DNA of 64,000 bases from Bradyrhizobium sp. ORS 278 (lineage in GTDB: Bacteria > Pseudomonadota > Alphaproteobacteria > Rhizobiales > Xanthobacteraceae), in assembly GCF_000026145.1 (NCBI RefSeq), contig NC_009445.1, positions 1,488,001 to 1,552,000 on the forward strand, written 5' to 3'. A program made the position numbers and the translations under genes. Position 1 is the first letter of the stretch. The number at the start of each line of letters is the position of its first letter. Positions 62,302 through 64,000 of the stretch are shown here, piece after piece. A model generated the notes under the pieces. The model was not told where the DNA came from, ran no database searches, and was given only the letters and a program-made list of their open reading frames with translations.

Positions 62302-63597
62302 CTACGCCGCAATCTTCACCGGCAGTCTCTCATATCCCTTCACGAAGCTCGAATAGACGCGCTTCGGCTCGTCCATCACGTCGATATGATCGAAGCGCTT
62401 CAGGATCTCCTCCCAGATGATCTTGAGTTGCAGCTCGGCGAGCCGCAGGCCGACGCAGCGGTGGATGCCGAAGCCGAAGGAGAGATGCTGGCGGGGCCGG
62501 GCACGGTCGATGATGAAATCGTAGGGACGGTCGATCGCCGTCTCGTCGCGGTTGCCCGAGACGTACCACATCACCACCTTGTCGCCCTTCCTGATCTGCT
62601 TGCCGCGGAACTCGAAGTCTGACAGCGCCGTGCGGCGCATGTGGGCAAGCGGCGTCTGCCAGCGGATCACCTCGGGCACGAAGCTGTCGATCAAGGCCGG
62701 ATTGTCCTTGAGCTTGCGGTATTGATCCGGGTTCTGGCTCAGCGCGTAGATGCTGCCCGACATTGTGTTGCGGGTGGTGTCGTTGCCGCCGACGATCAGC
62801 AGCACCAGATTGCCGAGGAAGTTCTTCGGATCCATGTTCCGCGTGGCCTCGCTGTGGGCCATCATCGACAACAAATCACTTTTGGGCGGCTGACTGGCGC
62901 GCTCCTGCCAGAGCCTGGCGAAATAGCGCGCGCACTCCATCAGCTCGGCCTGCCGCTCGTCCTCGGTTGCGACCAGCCCGCCGGGGCCGGGGAGCGTGGT
63001 CGCGATGTCGGACCAGCGCGTCAGCTTGCGGCGGTCCTCCCAGGGGAAGTCGAACAGCACGGCCAGCATCTGCGTGGTCAGCTCGATCGAGACGCGGTCA
63101 ACCCAGTCGAACACCTCGCCGACCGGCAGGTTGTCGAGGCATTCGGCCGAGCGCTTGCGGATGTTGATGGCGAGTTCGTCGAGATGCGTCGGCGTGAACA
63201 TTGGCGCCACCGTCTTGCGCTGGGCGGCGTGGCGCGGCGGGTCCATCGCGATGAAGCTCTCGCGGCGCAGGTCCGGATCGACGTCGCGGATGGTGATGCC
63301 GCCGAGCGCCGAGGCCGAGGAGAACACCGCGTGGTTGGTCTCGATCTCCATGATGTCGTCGTAGCGCGTGATCGACCAGTACGGTCCGAACATCGAGTCG
63401 CGGCAATAATGCACCGGATCCTCGCGGCGCAGCCGGTCGAAATAGGGCCAATGCGTGTCGGTGCGAAACAGCTCGGGATTGCCGGGATCGAAATCGGCCA
63501 GCGGCAGCGTGGCGGCGCGTCGGGCGGCCTCGTCGATCGCTGGCGCCGCTGCGGCGTCGTGCCGGCGTGCTTCGGCCGTATTGGCGGTCCCGTGCAT
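62302..63597 (-). CDS. Cytochrome P450, CYP153-like (copy 2)
   Basis: About 431 residues. It has the I-helix GGNDTTRNTMSGSIY, PEVIRWQTPLAHMRRTAL and the haem loop FGFGIHRCVGLRLAELQL with Cys near residue 380. It is clearly paralogous to the P450 at 60737-62008, with the same CYP153-type segments throughout. ATG 63597 has GGGAGA upstream; the longer frame is not credible. The two copies probably arose by duplication and may differ in substrate or induction. Divergent from an isovaleryl-CoA dehydrogenase-like gene. Confidence 0.88.
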   Translation of the reverse strand: MHGTANTAEARRHDAAAAPAIDEAARRAATLPLADFDPGNPELFRTDTHWPYFDRLRREDPVHYCRDSMFGPYWSITRYDDIMEIETNHAVFSSASALGGITIRDVDPDLRRESFIAMDPPRHAAQRKTVAPMFTPTHLDELAINIRKRSAECLDNLPVGEVFDWVDRVSIELTTQMLAVLFDFPWEDRRKLTRWSDIATTLPGPGGLVATEDERQAELMECARYFARLWQERASQPPKSDLLSMMAHSEATRNMDPKNFLGNLVLLIVGGNDTTRNTMSGSIYALSQNPDQYRKLKDNPALIDSFVPEVIRWQTPLAHMRRTALSDFEFRGKQIRKGDKVVMWYVSGNRDETAIDRPYDFIIDRARPRQHLSFGFGIHRCVGLRLAELQLKIIWEEILKRFDHIDVMDEPKRVYSSFVKGYERLPVKIAA

Positions 63598-63823
63598 GGG
63601 CGTCTCCCTGATGGCCTGCTTCTTGACTGACCGGCGATATTTGACGCGATTACATCCTGCCCGGGAGCGCTGGGCAAGCGCGGAGTTTGACGGGGACCGG
63701 GCCCTCCGGTCTTGTGTCGCGCTGCTGCCGTTTGGCCGGATGTTGGGCGTGACAAGCGCCACGTCACGGAATAAGGCTTTGGGCAATTGTTGCAAAGCAG
63801 AAGAATAGCAGGAGGCCGCCGCC

Positions 63824-64000
63824 ATGATCGCCAACGCGCAGCGCATGTTCAATTTCGATCTCGGCGAGACCGCCGATGCGATCCGCGAAACGGTGGCCAG
63901 CTTTGCACAGGAGCAGATCGCGCCGCGCGCCGCCGACATCGACCGCTCCAACCAGTTCCCGCGCGACCTCTGGCCGAAGCTCGGCGAGCTCGGCCTGCAC
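63824..64000 (+). CDS. Isovaleryl-CoA dehydrogenase-like gene, N-terminal fragment (cut by window end)
   Basis: Only 59 codons are visible, ending at the window edge with no stop. From residue 8 the protein reads MFNFDLGETADAIRETVASF and then IAPRAADIDRSNQFPRDLWP, the N-terminus of isovaleryl-CoA dehydrogenases in leucine catabolism. AGGAGG precedes the ATG at 63824. A methionine at residue 8 is an alternative start. The rest of a leucine-degradation operon may follow outside the window. Confidence 0.8.
   Translation, partial: MIANAQRMFNFDLGETADAIRETVASFAQEQIAPRAADIDRSNQFPRDLWPKLGELGLH

Noticed and set aside
1..64000. CRISPR array, tRNA, rRNA or complete insertion sequence
   Set aside because: I looked for regular short repeats with spacers, cloverleaf-like segments and transposase motifs and found none; the repeats present are palindromic interspersed elements.

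Overview
The window is high-GC DNA from an alphaproteobacterium, most likely Bradyrhizobium or a close relative in the Nitrobacteraceae. This rests on the gene families present (class III cyclase with a ferredoxin domain, CYP153 P450s, TctDE-like and OmpR-like two-component pairs, several CoA-linked catabolic genes), on the codon bias, and above all on several families of long palindromic intergenic repeats of a kind I associate with that group. I see no rRNA, tRNA, CRISPR array or intact insertion sequence. Nearly all the sequence is chromosome-like catabolic, transport and signalling DNA, and both window ends cut through genes.

Positions 1-16 kb are a carbon and nitrogen scavenging region. 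A ribose/xylose-type ABC transporter (permease cut by the window start, then the double ATPase) and a xylulokinase run on the minus strand. Divergent from them are a short-chain dehydrogenase, an AtuA-like (DUF1446) protein and a GMC oxidoreductase. Next come a gamma-glutamyltransferase, a D-aminoacylase-like amidohydrolase overlapping a CobW-type metallochaperone, a membrane diguanylate cyclase, a J-domain/TPR membrane protein and a DapA-family lyase/synthase.

Positions 15.7-29 kb hold a lone molybdenum hydroxylase large subunit (form II, AYRGAGR), a TctD/TctE-like two-component pair divergent from a nitrate/sulfonate/taurine-type ABC transporter, and a second OmpR/EnvZ-like pair. The second pair has a direct-repeat site in front of a small secreted Gly-rich protein. 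A LemA-TPM-TPM operon and a WYL regulator follow. The WYL regulator is divergent from a glutathione S-transferase across a perfect inverted repeat.

Positions 30-49 kb are mixed: a Tat-exported CocE/AEH-type hydrolase, an Lrp regulator divergent from a cupin and an acyl-carrier-like DUF1493 protein, a predicted outer-membrane barrel, a long Lys/Pro/Glu-rich membrane protein followed by an exported CXXCH protein, a class III CoA transferase, a cold-shock protein, a membrane/[2Fe-2S]/adenylate-cyclase fusion, a GT39 glycosyltransferase, YcjX/YcjF, a hemolysin-III protein and an SDR. A 1.3-kb gene-free stretch (48.4-49.8 kb) contains decayed interspersed repeats.

Positions 49.8-64 kb contain an outer-membrane beta-barrel, an extremely Ala-rich exported protein with its own terminator, and then a minus-strand catabolic block: benzoylformate-decarboxylase-like enzyme, MaoC-type hydratase, class III CoA transferase, acyl-CoA dehydrogenase, a split two-subunit TPP decarboxylase and two tandem CYP153-type P450s. 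An isovaleryl-CoA-dehydrogenase-like gene begins at the right edge. Together these look like oxidation, CoA activation, dehydrogenation, hydration and decarboxylation of a carboxylic acid whose identity the sequence does not reveal.

The items I find most worth following are the redox-domain cyclase (40.8-42.5 kb), the unassigned catabolic block with two TPP decarboxylases, and the Ala-rich exported protein.
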